A stretch of 64,000 nucleotides of DNA, from positions 1,210,501 through 1,274,500 of the forward strand of contig NZ_CP034235.1 in the NCBI RefSeq assembly GCF_009728935.1, written 5' to 3'. Origin of the DNA: Paenibacillus psychroresistens. GTDB lineage: Bacteria; Bacillota; Bacilli; Paenibacillales; NBRC-103111. Position numbers and translations under genes: made by a program. The notes beneath the pieces were generated by a model. That model did not search any database. It was given only the letters and a program-made list of their open reading frames with translations, and was not told the origin of the DNA. This document shows, in pieces, positions 41,847 to 50,931 of this stretch (positions are counted from its first letter, which is position 1; every line of letters starts with the position of its first letter).

Positions 41847-43850
41847 ATGAGAACCGCAATGCGTCCACCGGCAGTTCCTTTGGTAACGGTAGATCCGTAT
41901 TTTAGTGTATGGTCGATGGCTGATAATCTGAGTGATGATTTTACGAGGCATTGGACCGGTAAACGGAATGCTTTGACCGGATTGATCATGATTGATGGCT
42001 TACCATGGAGGTTTGCGGGTTTTGTCGAGCCGAATTCCGAGAATTATTATACGGAGCCTAAAGCGATGAAACAAGTGGATTTGCAGCTTACTTCGTTGTC
42101 TAGTACATATACTTTTGAAGAATCAGGAATCAGCATGTGTGTAAGTTTTATGACGCCACTGCTCTTGGAGGATCTGGAGCTCCTATCTCGGCCTGCTTCT
42201 TATGTTTCACTAGCTGTTAAATCAACGGACGGAAATGCCCATAAAGTAAAAATCTATTTTGATGTTTCAGGTGAATGGTGTGTAAACTCAAGTGATCAGA
42301 AGGTTGTTTGGCAGCAGAGTGAAGCGGGTGAGCTAACTTTATTGCAGATGAGTCATGCCGAACAGGAGATATTAAATCGCTCTGGTGATGATATAAGGAT
42401 CGATTGGGGCCATTTTTACATGGCAATTAAACGCTCTCCGCAAACTCAAGCTTATATTGGGCTGGCAGCAATGCGCAAAGATTTTGTGAGAACAGGCGAG
42501 GTTAGCCGGGTTAAAGAATTTGAAATGACTAGAGCAGTCAAAGAGGGTACTCCGGTAATGGCATGTATTCTGGATTGCGGAGAAGTCGGGGTGGACGAAG
42601 TTTCTCATCTAATTGTCCTCGCTTACGATGATCTGTATGCGATCGAATATTTTGGCGATAAGCTGCAAGCCTATTGGAAAAGGAATGGTATAACAGCTTC
42701 GCGGATGATAGTAGATGCATTCTTGGAGTACACTGAGCTTAAAAAGCGCTGTGACACATTCGATTTTCAGCTTTGGGAAGATGGTGTTAAAGCGGGTGGC
42801 GAGCAATATGCGGAGTTGTTAGTGTTAGCTTATCGACAAGCTATTGCGGCTCATAAGCTTGTGGAAGACACGAATGGAAATCTCTTATTTATGTCCAAGG
42901 AATGTTATAGCAATGGTTGTATAGCGACGGTTGATGTGAGTTACCCTTCGATTCCGTTGTTCTTGCTTTATAATCCGGAATTGGTCAGAGGGATGATGAG
43001 GCCAATTTTTAAATATGCAGCGAGTGAAGCATGGTCTTTTGAGTTTGCACCGCATGATGTCGGTCAATATCCGTTGGCTAATGGTCAGGTTTATGCGGAT
43101 AATTCCATGGAAGGCCAGATGCCAATTGAAGAATGCGGCAATATGCTGGTGATGGCTGCAGCAGTTTGCTTGGTAGATAAACAGGTTGATTTTGCTCGGG
43201 AAAATTGGCAGCTTTTGTCCGAATGGGCAGGATATCTAGTCGTGAATGGATTGGACCCTGCCAATCAGCTATGTACGGATGATTTTGCTGGCCACTTGGC
43301 GCGTAATGCTAATTTATCGATCAAGGCCATTATGGGTGTTGCTAGCTTTGCGTTGCTGCATGAGCTTATGGGGAATGTGGAAGAAGCTGAGTATTTTAGA
43401 GCGGCGGCCAGGGATATGGCTGTAAAATGGGAGCAGTTGGCTAATGATCAGGATCATTATCAGCTCGCTTTTGGGCAAGAAGGCACTTGGAGCTTGAAAT
43501 ATAATTTGATTTGGGATGTAATATTTGGGACGCGGATCTTTGATGAGAATATCGTGCGCAAGGAAGTAGCTTGGTACTTAAACAATCAAGATAAGTATGG
43601 AACGCCGTTAGATAGCAGGGAAGCGTACACCAAATCAGATTGGCTGGTCTGGGCAGCAGCGCTTGCTTCTGAACAAGCTGATTTTGTTAAACTGATCGAA
43701 CCGTTATGGAATTCGCTGAATGAAACTCCGGATCGAATACCTTTTACGGATTGGTACGACACCAAACAGGCTAGGCAGATGAATTTCCAACATCGCAGTG
43801 TGGTTGGCGGGATTTATATCAAGCTGCTGAAAGATAAATGGAAGCACTGA
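41847..43850 (+). CDS. DUF4965/DUF5127 (glutaminase GtaA-like architecture) protein, possible glycoside hydrolase
   Basis: About 667 residues resembling the DUF4964-DUF5127-DUF4965-DUF1793 architecture. It opens with RPPAVPLVTVDPYFSVWSMADNLSDD, has RHWTGKRNALTGLIMIDG, then an alpha/alpha-barrel part with KECYSNGCIATVDVSYPSIP and FAPHDVGQYPLANGQVY, and HRSVVGGIYIKLL at the end. Fungal members are called glutaminases, but bacterial ones are often linked to glycan degradation. No signal peptide is visible. ATG 41847 (GGGGGA at 41831) is favoured over GTG 41844. Confidence 0.75.
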   Translation: MRTAMRPPAVPLVTVDPYFSVWSMADNLSDDFTRHWTGKRNALTGLIMIDGLPWRFAGFVEPNSENYYTEPKAMKQVDLQLTSLSSTYTFEESGISMCVSFMTPLLLEDLELLSRPASYVSLAVKSTDGNAHKVKIYFDVSGEWCVNSSDQKVVWQQSEAGELTLLQMSHAEQEILNRSGDDIRIDWGHFYMAIKRSPQTQAYIGLAAMRKDFVRTGEVSRVKEFEMTRAVKEGTPVMACILDCGEVGVDEVSHLIVLAYDDLYAIEYFGDKLQAYWKRNGITASRMIVDAFLEYTELKKRCDTFDFQLWEDGVKAGGEQYAELLVLAYRQAIAAHKLVEDTNGNLLFMSKECYSNGCIATVDVSYPSIPLFLLYNPELVRGMMRPIFKYAASEAWSFEFAPHDVGQYPLANGQVYADNSMEGQMPIEECGNMLVMAAAVCLVDKQVDFARENWQLLSEWAGYLVVNGLDPANQLCTDDFAGHLARNANLSIKAIMGVASFALLHELMGNVEEAEYFRAAARDMAVKWEQLANDQDHYQLAFGQEGTWSLKYNLIWDVIFGTRIFDENIVRKEVAWYLNNQDKYGTPLDSREAYTKSDWLVWAAALASEQADFVKLIEPLWNSLNETPDRIPFTDWYDTKQARQMNFQHRSVVGGIYIKLLKDKWKH

Positions 43851-43865
43851 TTATAAAATAAAGTA

Positions 43866-43905
43866 ATAACTCCTTATGGTCTAATAGGCTGTAGGGAGGT
43901 TTTTT
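43866..43905 (+). terminator. Weak terminator after the DUF4965 gene
   Basis: AACTCCTTA and TAGGGAGGTT pair imperfectly, ending in TTTTTT. Confidence 0.45.
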
Positions 43906-44047
43906 GAAATTGCGCAGCGCTGAGAGTTGAATGACATAAAAAACTAAAAAATATTATAGCAATAATAACAAATATATGTTTTAAAATAAATAATACATAG
44001 TGAACTCAAGTCAGGATTTAATGATTAATTAAGCTATTATCTATAAG
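43906..44047. other. AT-rich intergenic stretch, nothing recognised
   Basis: It is AT-rich with no credible frame, between the weak terminator and the strong hairpin at 44048. Confidence 0.4.
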
Positions 44048-44086
44048 AAACCAACTAACGGCATACTGGTTAGTTGGTTTTTTTTC
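44048..44086 (+). terminator. Strong terminator
   Basis: AAACCAACTAAC (44048-44059) and GTTAGTTGGTTT (44069-44080) are a perfect 12-base inverted repeat followed by Ts. Confidence 0.85.
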
Positions 44087-44124
44087 TTTGTCACATTTTG
44101 TAGCGTTTATTCCGATTATTAGAC

Positions 44125-44153
44125 TTGACTAGATACGAAATGTATCATATAGT
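44125..44153 (+). promoter_or_regulatory. Promoter with GATAC palindrome in its spacer
   Basis: TTGACT (44125-44130), a 17-base spacer, TATAGT (44148-44153). GATACGAAATGTATC (44132-44146) fills the spacer almost exactly, so a bound protein would block or bend the promoter. The same arrangement occurs at 15422-15450. It serves the acyltransferase-like gene at 44197. Confidence 0.75.
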
Positions 44154-44196
44154 AAACGTGTAGGTATCCAGATAATAACAATAAGGGTGAGTAGCG

Positions 44197-45195
44197 TTGA
44201 ATACTAAGAGTCGTTATAGAGACCTGTGTAAAATTAATCAAGACATACCTATTTTCTCGCAAGACTGGTGGTTAGATACGGTTGTGGGCGAAAGCAATTG
44301 GGATGTAGTCACTATTGAGCGGAACCAAGAAATCATAGCTAGCTTGCCTTATTATAAGACGAAAAAGTATATGTTTGATTTTATAAAGATGCCTATATTT
44401 ACTCAGTGTATGGGAATTTGGATGAAATACCCGAACGCTCAGAAGTATGAAAGCAAGCTTTCTTATGAAAAAGAGTTATTCTCATTGCTGATCGAAAAGC
44501 TGCCTAAATTTGATTTTTTTGTGCAGCATTTTCATTGGTCTATAACCAATTGGTCGCCATTTTTCTGGAGAGGCTTTAAACAAAGCACTCGATATACCTA
44601 TTTGCTCAAAGATATAACTAATTTAGAGCAGCTGTTTGCTAATTTCAAGGAAAGTACAAGGCGTGAAATCCGCAAGGCGGAAAAAGTTTTAAAAATCATC
44701 GAAACTACGGATATTGAAAAATTCTATCTTATCAATAAAAAGTCATATGATAGACAGAAACAGAAAATGCCTTATACCTTTGAGTTTCTTAAGCATTTCG
44801 ATGAGGTTTGTCAAAGTAAAAACAGTAGGAAAATTTGGTTTGCTATAGATGAGAAAGGGCAAATACATAGTGCTATTTATATTCTTTTTGATAAAAACTC
44901 AGCGTATTATCTGATGGGCGGCGGAGATCCCAAATTAAGAACTAGTGGCGCTACATCCTTATTAATATGGACTGCTATACAATACTCATCTACAGTAACT
45001 CAATATTTTGATTTCCAAGGAAGCATGCATGAGCCTATTGAGAAGTTCTTCAGAGGCTTTGGTGCTGAACAAAAGCCGTATTTCGAAATTTCCAAAGCTA
45101 ACGGAAAGCTTATCCAATGGGCATTTTTTCTAAAAGGCGCTTTTTGGTGCATGCAGTTTCCTACTCTATTAAATTCTAATTTAGTGACAATATAA
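44197..45195 (+). CDS. FemAB/CelD-like GNAT acyltransferase (probable polysaccharide modification)
   Basis: 332 residues. A double-GNAT-type protein of the Acetyltransf_6/FemAB kind, with PIFSQDWWLDTV near the start, NFKESTRREIRKAEK at the centre (about 148-162), and YYLMGGGDPKLRTSGATSLLIWTAI with FDFQGSMHEPIEKFFRGFGA toward the end. Such proteins attach acyl or aminoacyl groups in EPS or cell-wall clusters. It stands alone but shares its promoter palindrome with the EPS operon, which links it to EPS decoration. The start TTG 44197 has a weak AAGGGTGAG site. The end overlaps the convergent small gene by 20 bases. Confidence 0.78.
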   Translation: MNTKSRYRDLCKINQDIPIFSQDWWLDTVVGESNWDVVTIERNQEIIASLPYYKTKKYMFDFIKMPIFTQCMGIWMKYPNAQKYESKLSYEKELFSLLIEKLPKFDFFVQHFHWSITNWSPFFWRGFKQSTRYTYLLKDITNLEQLFANFKESTRREIRKAEKVLKIIETTDIEKFYLINKKSYDRQKQKMPYTFEFLKHFDEVCQSKNSRKIWFAIDEKGQIHSAIYILFDKNSAYYLMGGGDPKLRTSGATSLLIWTAIQYSSTVTQYFDFQGSMHEPIEKFFRGFGAEQKPYFEISKANGKLIQWAFFLKGAFWCMQFPTLLNSNLVTI

Positions 45196-45373
45196 GATTC
45201 TTTGCTTTTTGGAGTGCGGCAATTATCTCATCTAGTTCTTGTTCATTCTGAATATGAATGGTAACATATCTCGGGACTGCGCCTCCACTGGAGGTTTCTA
45301 GCATGACTGTGCCTTTATCTGTATCCATAATAATTTCTAATTGATCCTTCTCTAGCAATCGTTCCCAAGCCAT
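45176..45373 (-). CDS. Small conserved-looking protein, unknown function
   Basis: 65 residues. MAWERLLEKDQLEIIMDTDK is followed by a probable beta-hairpin (VMLETSSGGAVPRYVTIHI) and a C-terminal helix (ELDEIIAALQKAKNLILSL). GGGGGAAT precedes the ATG at a proper distance. No family was recognised. It converges on the acyltransferase gene. Confidence 0.6.
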   Translation of the reverse strand: MAWERLLEKDQLEIIMDTDKGTVMLETSSGGAVPRYVTIHIQNEQELDEIIAALQKAKNLILSLN

Positions 45374-45429
45374 TTATATTCCCCCATCAATCAATTGTAA
45401 TATTATGTAATTATAACACGGCAGATCAC

Positions 45430-46626
45430 TTATTCAACGGAAATCTTAGTTGTTGCAAAAAAGTGAGCAATAGCAAAAAAAGCGGCTCCGAGAACCGTAG
45501 ATTTAGCTCCGAGACTTGAAAACTCTATGCGCATTTCTCGACGAGAATAAGGGAAGGAGCGTTCGGCAATCAGTTGTTGAATGGGTTTAAGCAGCCAAGG
45601 CTCGGCCGCTGTTAGGCGACTGCCTATGATAATTAATTCAGGGTTGAAAGTATTCATGATGTTAATAATCCCCATGCCAAGATATTGCCCTGTCTGTACA
45701 AGCAACTCAATAACCTCTTGATTTCCTGTTTCAGCCAAGTGAATTAATTCTTGAATGGAAGGGGGGGGATTCGCTGATGCAAAGGATAATGCCTTTGCTT
45801 TCTCCAATAAAGCATTCTCCGAAGCATAAAGCTCCCAGCAGCCGATGTTGCCACAGCTGCATTTGCGACCGTGCGCCTCGATAGTGACATGTCCCATTTC
45901 CCCGGAAATACCCGAAAAACCACGATAAAGCTCATTTTTAATAATGATGCCCGTCCCAATCCCAACACCTAAGCTTACATAAATCATATTAGAGGTCGAT
46001 TTACCTGCACCAAATTGTTTTTCACCTACAGCTCCTGCATTTGCCTCATTATCAATAATGACTGGAATATTAAATTCTTCTGCAATTAATGCTTGAATTG
46101 AAACATTCTCCCAAGCAAGGTTTGGTGCGAAAACGATCGTACCGGCTTCATTCACCATTCCAGGTACACCAATGCCAATGCCAATTATGCCATACGGGCT
46201 TTTTGGGGAGTGCTCAATTAGCTGGCGAATGCAGGTTTTTAGATCTACAACTACAGCATCAACGGATAATGCCTTAAGATCAATCCGTATTTCATCGACG
46301 ATATTGCCTTCTAGATCCGTTAAAACACCTATAATACAATGGATGTCGAGATCAATCCCAATGGCATATCCAGCACATTTATTGAATAGCAGCATGACAG
46401 GCTTGCGTCCGCCGCTCGATTCTCCCATACCGCTTTCTGTTACCATATGAGAAGCGATTAAATCATTTACCAATGAAGAGACAGTGGCTTTAGTTAGACC
46501 GGTAACCTCTGAAATGCGTGCTCGAGAGATAGGATATTGCCGCACAATAACATCTAGCACGATGGAGGTGTTTATTTTTTTGATTAAATTTAAATCCCCG
46601 GTGATTTTCAAACGATGTGCCTCCAT
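45430..46626 (-). CDS. xylR: Xylose repressor, ROK family
   Basis: 398 residues: an N-terminal winged helix (about 15-75; RQYPISRARISEVTGLTKATVSSLVNDLI) and a ROK sugar-binding domain with the zinc motif CSCGNIGCWE (about 255-264), IGVGIPG-type signatures and SGEMGH. It is divergent from xylA across an interval that contains a clear xylO operator, which identifies it as XylR. Xylose binding would release the operator. Confidence 0.92.
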   Translation of the reverse strand: MEAHRLKITGDLNLIKKINTSIVLDVIVRQYPISRARISEVTGLTKATVSSLVNDLIASHMVTESGMGESSGGRKPVMLLFNKCAGYAIGIDLDIHCIIGVLTDLEGNIVDEIRIDLKALSVDAVVVDLKTCIRQLIEHSPKSPYGIIGIGIGVPGMVNEAGTIVFAPNLAWENVSIQALIAEEFNIPVIIDNEANAGAVGEKQFGAGKSTSNMIYVSLGVGIGTGIIIKNELYRGFSGISGEMGHVTIEAHGRKCSCGNIGCWELYASENALLEKAKALSFASANPPPSIQELIHLAETGNQEVIELLVQTGQYLGMGIINIMNTFNPELIIIGSRLTAAEPWLLKPIQQLIAERSFPYSRREMRIEFSSLGAKSTVLGAAFFAIAHFFATTKISVE

Positions 46627-46684
46627 ATCAACTTGCTTAGCTATATTTGTGTCTTATTATAGCACATTTTGACAGCTTTAAAAC

Positions 46685-46709
46685 TTAGTTTAATGAATAG
46701 ACAAACTAT
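46685..46709 (+). promoter_or_regulatory. xylO operator
   Basis: TTAGTTT (46685-46691), 11 bases, AAACTAT (46703-46709). This has the 7-11-7 layout and nearly the sequence of the Bacillus xylO. It lies over the -35 region of the xylA promoter. Confidence 0.85.
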
Positions 46710-46726
46710 GTAAACGGTGTTATGAT
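46698..46726 (+). promoter_or_regulatory. xylA promoter with overlapping cre site
   Basis: TAGACA (46698-46703), 17 bases, TATGAT (46721-46726). The spacer and -10 overlap TGTAAACGGTGTTA (46709-46722), a cre match with one mismatch. XylR and CcpA would both block this promoter. Confidence 0.7.
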
Positions 46727-46758
46727 AGATCTATTCGAACGTTATGGAGGGATTTTTC

Positions 46759-48072
46759 TTGACCTATTTTGGAAATGTAGCAAAGATTCAATTCGAAGGT
46801 AAGCATTCAAACAATCCATTGGCTTTTAAATTTTATAACCCAGAAGAAATCATCGCAGGAAAAACGATGGAAGAGCATTTGCGATTCTCTATAGCCTATT
46901 GGCATGCATTTACAGGAACTGGATCAGATCCTTTTGGAGCACCAACGAATATTCGTGGCTGGGATCAATATACAGGAATGGATTTAGCTAAAGCACGTGT
47001 TGAAGCAGCATTTGAGCTAATGGAAAAGCTGAGTTTGCCTTTTTTCTGCTTCCATGATCGCGATATTGCTCCAGAAGGCGACACTTTACAGGAAACCAAT
47101 CGCAACCTTGATACTATTGTTGCCATTATTAAAGAAAACATGAAAACGAGCGGCAGAAAGCTGCTGTGGAATACAGCTAATATGTTCTCGAATCCACGTT
47201 TCGTTCACGGTGCAGCAACAACTAGCAATGCAGATGTGTTTGCATATGGCGCTGCGCAAGTTAAGAAAGCTTTAGAAACAGGTAAAGAGCTTGGAGCTGA
47301 GAGCTATGTATTCTGGGGTGGCCGTGAAGGATATGAATCCTTATTGAACACAGATATGAAGCTTGAGCTTGATAACTTAGGCAGATTCCTCCATATGGCT
47401 GTTGATTATGCCAAGGAAATTGGTTTTGATGCGCAATTCCTAATTGAGCCGAAACCGAAAGAGCCTTCCAAGCACCAATATGATTTTGATGCAGCAACAG
47501 CTATTTCATTCTTGCAAACATACGGCTTAGCCGATAAATTCAAAATGAACATTGAAGCGAATCATGCGACTTTGGCAGGACATACCTTCGAGCACGATCT
47601 ACGCGTTTCACGGATTCATGGGATGCTGGGATCAATCGATGCAAACCAAGGTGATGAGCTGCTTGGCTGGGATACGGATGAGTTCCCAACTAACTTATAC
47701 TCTTCAACGTTAGCCATGTATGAAGTATTGGAAAATGGCGGTATTGGTAAAGGTGGAGTTAACTTTGATGCTAAGGTTAGACGTGCTTCCTTCGAACCAG
47801 ATGATTTGATCTATGCGCATATTGCCGGTATGGACACTTTTGCTAGGGGCTTGCAGGTTGCTTCCAAGCTGATCGAGGATCGTGTATTTGACGATATACT
47901 AGACAGTCGCTACAAATCATTCCAATCTGGAATCGGACAAGAAATCGTATCCGGAAAAGCGACTTTTCAAACTCTAGAAGCTTATGCTTTGCAAAACCTT
48001 CCGATTCGCAACGAATCCGGCAGACAAGAGAAAATTAAAGCTTTATTGAACCAATATATTATAAACGCATAA
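46759..48072 (+). CDS. xylA: Xylose isomerase
   Basis: About 437 residues, full length. Converts D-xylose to D-xylulose in the cytoplasm. It has the family sequences [12 protein letters not shown] (catalytic His), [29 protein letters not shown] and [18 protein letters not shown] with the metal ligands. The TTG 46759 start, with GGAGGG upstream, matches the usual beginning ([14 protein letters not shown]). A strong terminator follows, so no xylB is linked here. A small fragment of another copy lies at 33710. Confidence 0.96.
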   Translation: MTYFGNVAKIQFEGKHSNNPLAFKFYNPEEIIAGKTMEEHLRFSIAYWHAFTGTGSDPFGAPTNIRGWDQYTGMDLAKARVEAAFELMEKLSLPFFCFHDRDIAPEGDTLQETNRNLDTIVAIIKENMKTSGRKLLWNTANMFSNPRFVHGAATTSNADVFAYGAAQVKKALETGKELGAESYVFWGGREGYESLLNTDMKLELDNLGRFLHMAVDYAKEIGFDAQFLIEPKPKEPSKHQYDFDAATAISFLQTYGLADKFKMNIEANHATLAGHTFEHDLRVSRIHGMLGSIDANQGDELLGWDTDEFPTNLYSSTLAMYEVLENGGIGKGGVNFDAKVRRASFEPDDLIYAHIAGMDTFARGLQVASKLIEDRVFDDILDSRYKSFQSGIGQEIVSGKATFQTLEAYALQNLPIRNESGRQEKIKALLNQYIINA

Positions 48073-48085
48073 AAGCACAATAAGA

Positions 48086-48134
48086 ATCGCCCATTATCTT
48101 GGCTGCAATAAGCCGATGATAATGGGCGATTTTT
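48086..48134 (+). terminator. Terminator after xylA
   Basis: ATCGCCCATTATC and GATAATGGGCGAT form a perfect 13-base stem followed by Ts. Confidence 0.9.
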
Positions 48135-48266
48135 GACATCCAACGAGCTAGACTGATCTTGAAACCAGTTGGAAAACGCAGCCACTTGTGTGATACTGTT
48201 TCTATAATACGGCTTTTAGAGCTACAATTAAGGATAAAATGGAATTGATACAGAGGCGATGAATAA

Positions 48267-50066
48267 ATGAATAAGGTTTTAAGCAAGACTGCTATAGCAT
48301 CCACGAAATTAAAAGATGTGAAGCTTTCCCGTATTTTTCAATTATTTAAACGTTATCGCTGGCTATTGGCTGGTATTCTCGGGCTTGCACTAGCTTCAGC
48401 GATTATTGGGATAGGGCCTCCATTGATTTTGAAGGAAATTATTGATCGAGCCCTGCCGAATGCGGATAAACCACTTTTGTGGATTTTGGTGGGCTGGATG
48501 GTAGCTTTGCCTTTAATTGGCGGATTGCTGAGCGTGTGGCAAAATCATCTTAATAATAAAGTTGGACAAAGCGTCATGCGTGATTTAAGGCATGCTTTAT
48601 TCGGTAATTTGCAAAAACAATCCATGGCTTTTTTTACACAGTCGCGCTCTGGAGAAGTTATTCAGAGACTAACTGGGGATGTACAAGCCGTACAGAATGT
48701 TGTAACAGGAACTGTGGTCAATGCGATAACGCAAATGGTCATAGTGGTGACGACGGTGTTTATTTTATTCCGTTTAAACTGGCAGCTGGCTATACTATCG
48801 ATGGTTATTCTGCCGATGTTTGTGCTTCCTGTCCGTAAAGTATCGGCGGCGCGCAAGAAGCTGCGACTAGAGACGCAAAAGGTTCGAGGGGATATGGCTT
48901 CACAGCTTGGAGAAATTTTTGGAGTTTCTGGTGCTTTACTTACTCGAATATTTGCTAGAGAGAAGCTGCAGGAAACCAAATTTTCTGAATTAAATGAAGA
49001 AGTGATGCGGTTAGAGCTGCGCTTAAATTTAATCGGTCGATGGTATGGGATGGTTATAGGAGTATTAGCGCCTGCGGGAACGGCAATTATTTATTTGTAC
49101 GGGGGCTTTAGTGTCATTAACAGCAGCATGTCTCTAGGTGATATTATTGCTTTTGCAGCCTTTGTGGGCAGACTATATGGACCGATCGCGATTCTCTTAA
49201 ATTTACAGGTTGAAACCGTAACGGCTTTAGGAGTTTTTCAAAGGCTATTTGAATATTTGGATTTAAAGGCGGAAATTATCGATTCACCAGATGCGGTGCA
49301 GCTCCCTATTGTTTCAGGCAGGATTGCTTATAACCAAGTTTCCTTTGCCTATCTACCTGAACGTTATGCATTAAAAGAGGTATCTTTTACTGTAGGGGCG
49401 GGAGAGCTTGTTGCTTTCGTTGGGCCAAGTGGTGCAGGAAAATCAACGTTAATTGGTATGATCTCCAGATTATACGATCCAACAAAAGGAAATATCACAA
49501 TAGATGGTCTAGATATTAAAAAGGTGAAGCTGGATTCTTTAAGAGAGCAGATAGCCTATGTTACTCAGGAATCATTCTTATTTCATGCCAGCATACGCGA
49601 GAATTTATTGTTTGCAGTGGATAATGCTTCGCAAGATCAGCTAGAGGATGCGTGCAAGCAAGCTTATATTCATGATTTTATAGCTTCATTGCCAGATGGT
49701 TATGACACGATGGTCGGAGAGCGGGGACACCGGCTTTCCGGTGGGGAGCGTCAACGCTTGGCTATTGCCCGCGCTATTCTCAAGAATCCGCGTGTGCTTA
49801 TTCTCGATGAAGCTACATCCCACTTGGACTCGGAATCGGAAGCTTATGTACAAGCTGCGCTGGAGGAATTAATGCGCAATCGAACGACATTAGTCATTGC
49901 ACATCGACTTTCAACCGTGCTTGCTGCTAATAAGATTATTGTGCTTGAGGCTGGGATTATCGTTGAAGAAGGGAATCATGATGAATTGCTTGCACGTGAA
50001 GGCTTATATGCTAGACTCTTTCGCACACAATTTGCTCGTGTTGCTGGAACTGACGCTGCCCTATAA
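48267..50066 (+). CDS. ABC exporter, fused membrane and ATPase domains
   Basis: 599 residues in the half-transporter arrangement: six transmembrane helices (about 30-320), then a nucleotide-binding domain (about 350-590) with Walker A GPSGAGKSTL, signature LSGGERQRLAIARAIL, Walker B VLILDEATSHLD and the switch HRLS. It would act as a homodimer exporting a lipid, drug or peptide. The neighbours give no hint of substrate. The start ATG 48267 lacks a strong RBS (GAGGCGATGA). Confidence 0.93.
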   Translation: MNKVLSKTAIASTKLKDVKLSRIFQLFKRYRWLLAGILGLALASAIIGIGPPLILKEIIDRALPNADKPLLWILVGWMVALPLIGGLLSVWQNHLNNKVGQSVMRDLRHALFGNLQKQSMAFFTQSRSGEVIQRLTGDVQAVQNVVTGTVVNAITQMVIVVTTVFILFRLNWQLAILSMVILPMFVLPVRKVSAARKKLRLETQKVRGDMASQLGEIFGVSGALLTRIFAREKLQETKFSELNEEVMRLELRLNLIGRWYGMVIGVLAPAGTAIIYLYGGFSVINSSMSLGDIIAFAAFVGRLYGPIAILLNLQVETVTALGVFQRLFEYLDLKAEIIDSPDAVQLPIVSGRIAYNQVSFAYLPERYALKEVSFTVGAGELVAFVGPSGAGKSTLIGMISRLYDPTKGNITIDGLDIKKVKLDSLREQIAYVTQESFLFHASIRENLLFAVDNASQDQLEDACKQAYIHDFIASLPDGYDTMVGERGHRLSGGERQRLAIARAILKNPRVLILDEATSHLDSESEAYVQAALEELMRNRTTLVIAHRLSTVLAANKIIVLEAGIIVEEGNHDELLAREGLYARLFRTQFARVAGTDAAL

Positions 50067-50069
50067 GTA

Positions 50070-50285
50070 TCACCGTTTTCTTGTTTCAAAAAACTCACAA
50101 AGCTGCCGCTGATGATAAGTAAGCTCGCTGACACTGCCTTGAACGGCAATGATTTGATCATCAAACCGAGTGATAACTCCACCTGAATCAACCATGTGAT
50201 CATTAAGAAATACACGAATGGGAGCTTGACGATCCATAGCTTCTTGAAAGTCCTGATCTGTTTCTAGTCGGCGGTTAATGGCCAT
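50070..50285 (-). CDS. Small protein with Sm/Hfq-like strand pattern, unknown function
   Basis: 71 residues. After a helical start (MAINRRLETDQDFQEAMDRQ) comes APIRVFLNDHMVDSGGVITR, then FDDQIIAVQG and ELTYHQRQLCEFFE. The order (V-x-L-N-x...G-x-I-x-x-F-D-x-x-I-x-V...Y-x-x) resembles the Sm1 motif of Hfq (compare V-F-L-x-N-G...G-x-V-x-x-F-D). AAGGAGAT stands before ATG 50285. The similarity is only visual. It converges on the ABC exporter with a 3-base gap. Confidence 0.5.
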   Translation of the reverse strand: MAINRRLETDQDFQEAMDRQAPIRVFLNDHMVDSGGVITRFDDQIIAVQGSVSELTYHQRQLCEFFETRKR

Positions 50286-50443
50286 AGCTGTATCTCCTTC
50301 CTCATTATGTTCAAGTACAAATCCCATTGTAATGGAATACCAGGCTTCAAGCGAGCGAAAATACTTAAATGCGGGTGTAACCGCTATCTTTCCAAACTAT
50401 GGTATACTAGATCAGTCAGAAAAAAAGAATAGAGGTGTTATTC

Positions 50444-50743
50444 ATGATTTATAAAAAGAATGACAAGAACCTCAATGCAATTACCTTTCTAGAGGGATTG
50501 CGCGATGACCCCAAGGATGTTGAAAAGTGCATAGAATTTTTTAGCGCGTTACATCGATTGCCTAAGCATATGCCAAGACCTTTTCTCGAAATAGTCACAG
50601 TACTAAAAGAAGAGAAACCGAATTTGTTTAAGCATCTCAAAACACGATTAATTACCAATCGCCCCTTAATTATGTTGTTTGATTTAAATATAGATTACGA
50701 GATGGCTAAAGAAAGGTTGCTTCATACTATATTAACGTATTAA
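50444..50743 (+). CDS. Small helical protein, unknown function
   Basis: About 99 residues, mostly helical by composition, with KNDKNLNAITFLEGLRDDPK and LPKHMPRPFLEIVTVLKEEK. It was not recognised. GAGGTG precedes ATG 50444, and a -10-like TATACT lies at 50403. It ends before a clear terminator. Confidence 0.6.
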   Translation: MIYKKNDKNLNAITFLEGLRDDPKDVEKCIEFFSALHRLPKHMPRPFLEIVTVLKEEKPNLFKHLKTRLITNRPLIMLFDLNIDYEMAKERLLHTILTY

Positions 50744-50763
50744 GCTTGCTATTGTTAATCTTT

Positions 50764-50801
50764 CCTCAGTATTAGGTATCATACCTGGCTGAGGTTTTTT
50801 T
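50764..50801 (+). terminator. Terminator
   Basis: CCTCAG (50764-50769) and CTGAGG (50789-50794), with an inner AGGTATCATACCT stem, are followed by seven Ts. Confidence 0.85.
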
Positions 50802-50931
50802 GAAAATAGGACTCCGTATACTTTGTGATATTGGTAGAAAAATGGTAAAATTGTTGGATGCTTTGTTTGCATAATTGTATTATTATGTTAGTCAGGACGT
50901 ATATATAGCTGAGAGCCTGGAGGAAATAAAA

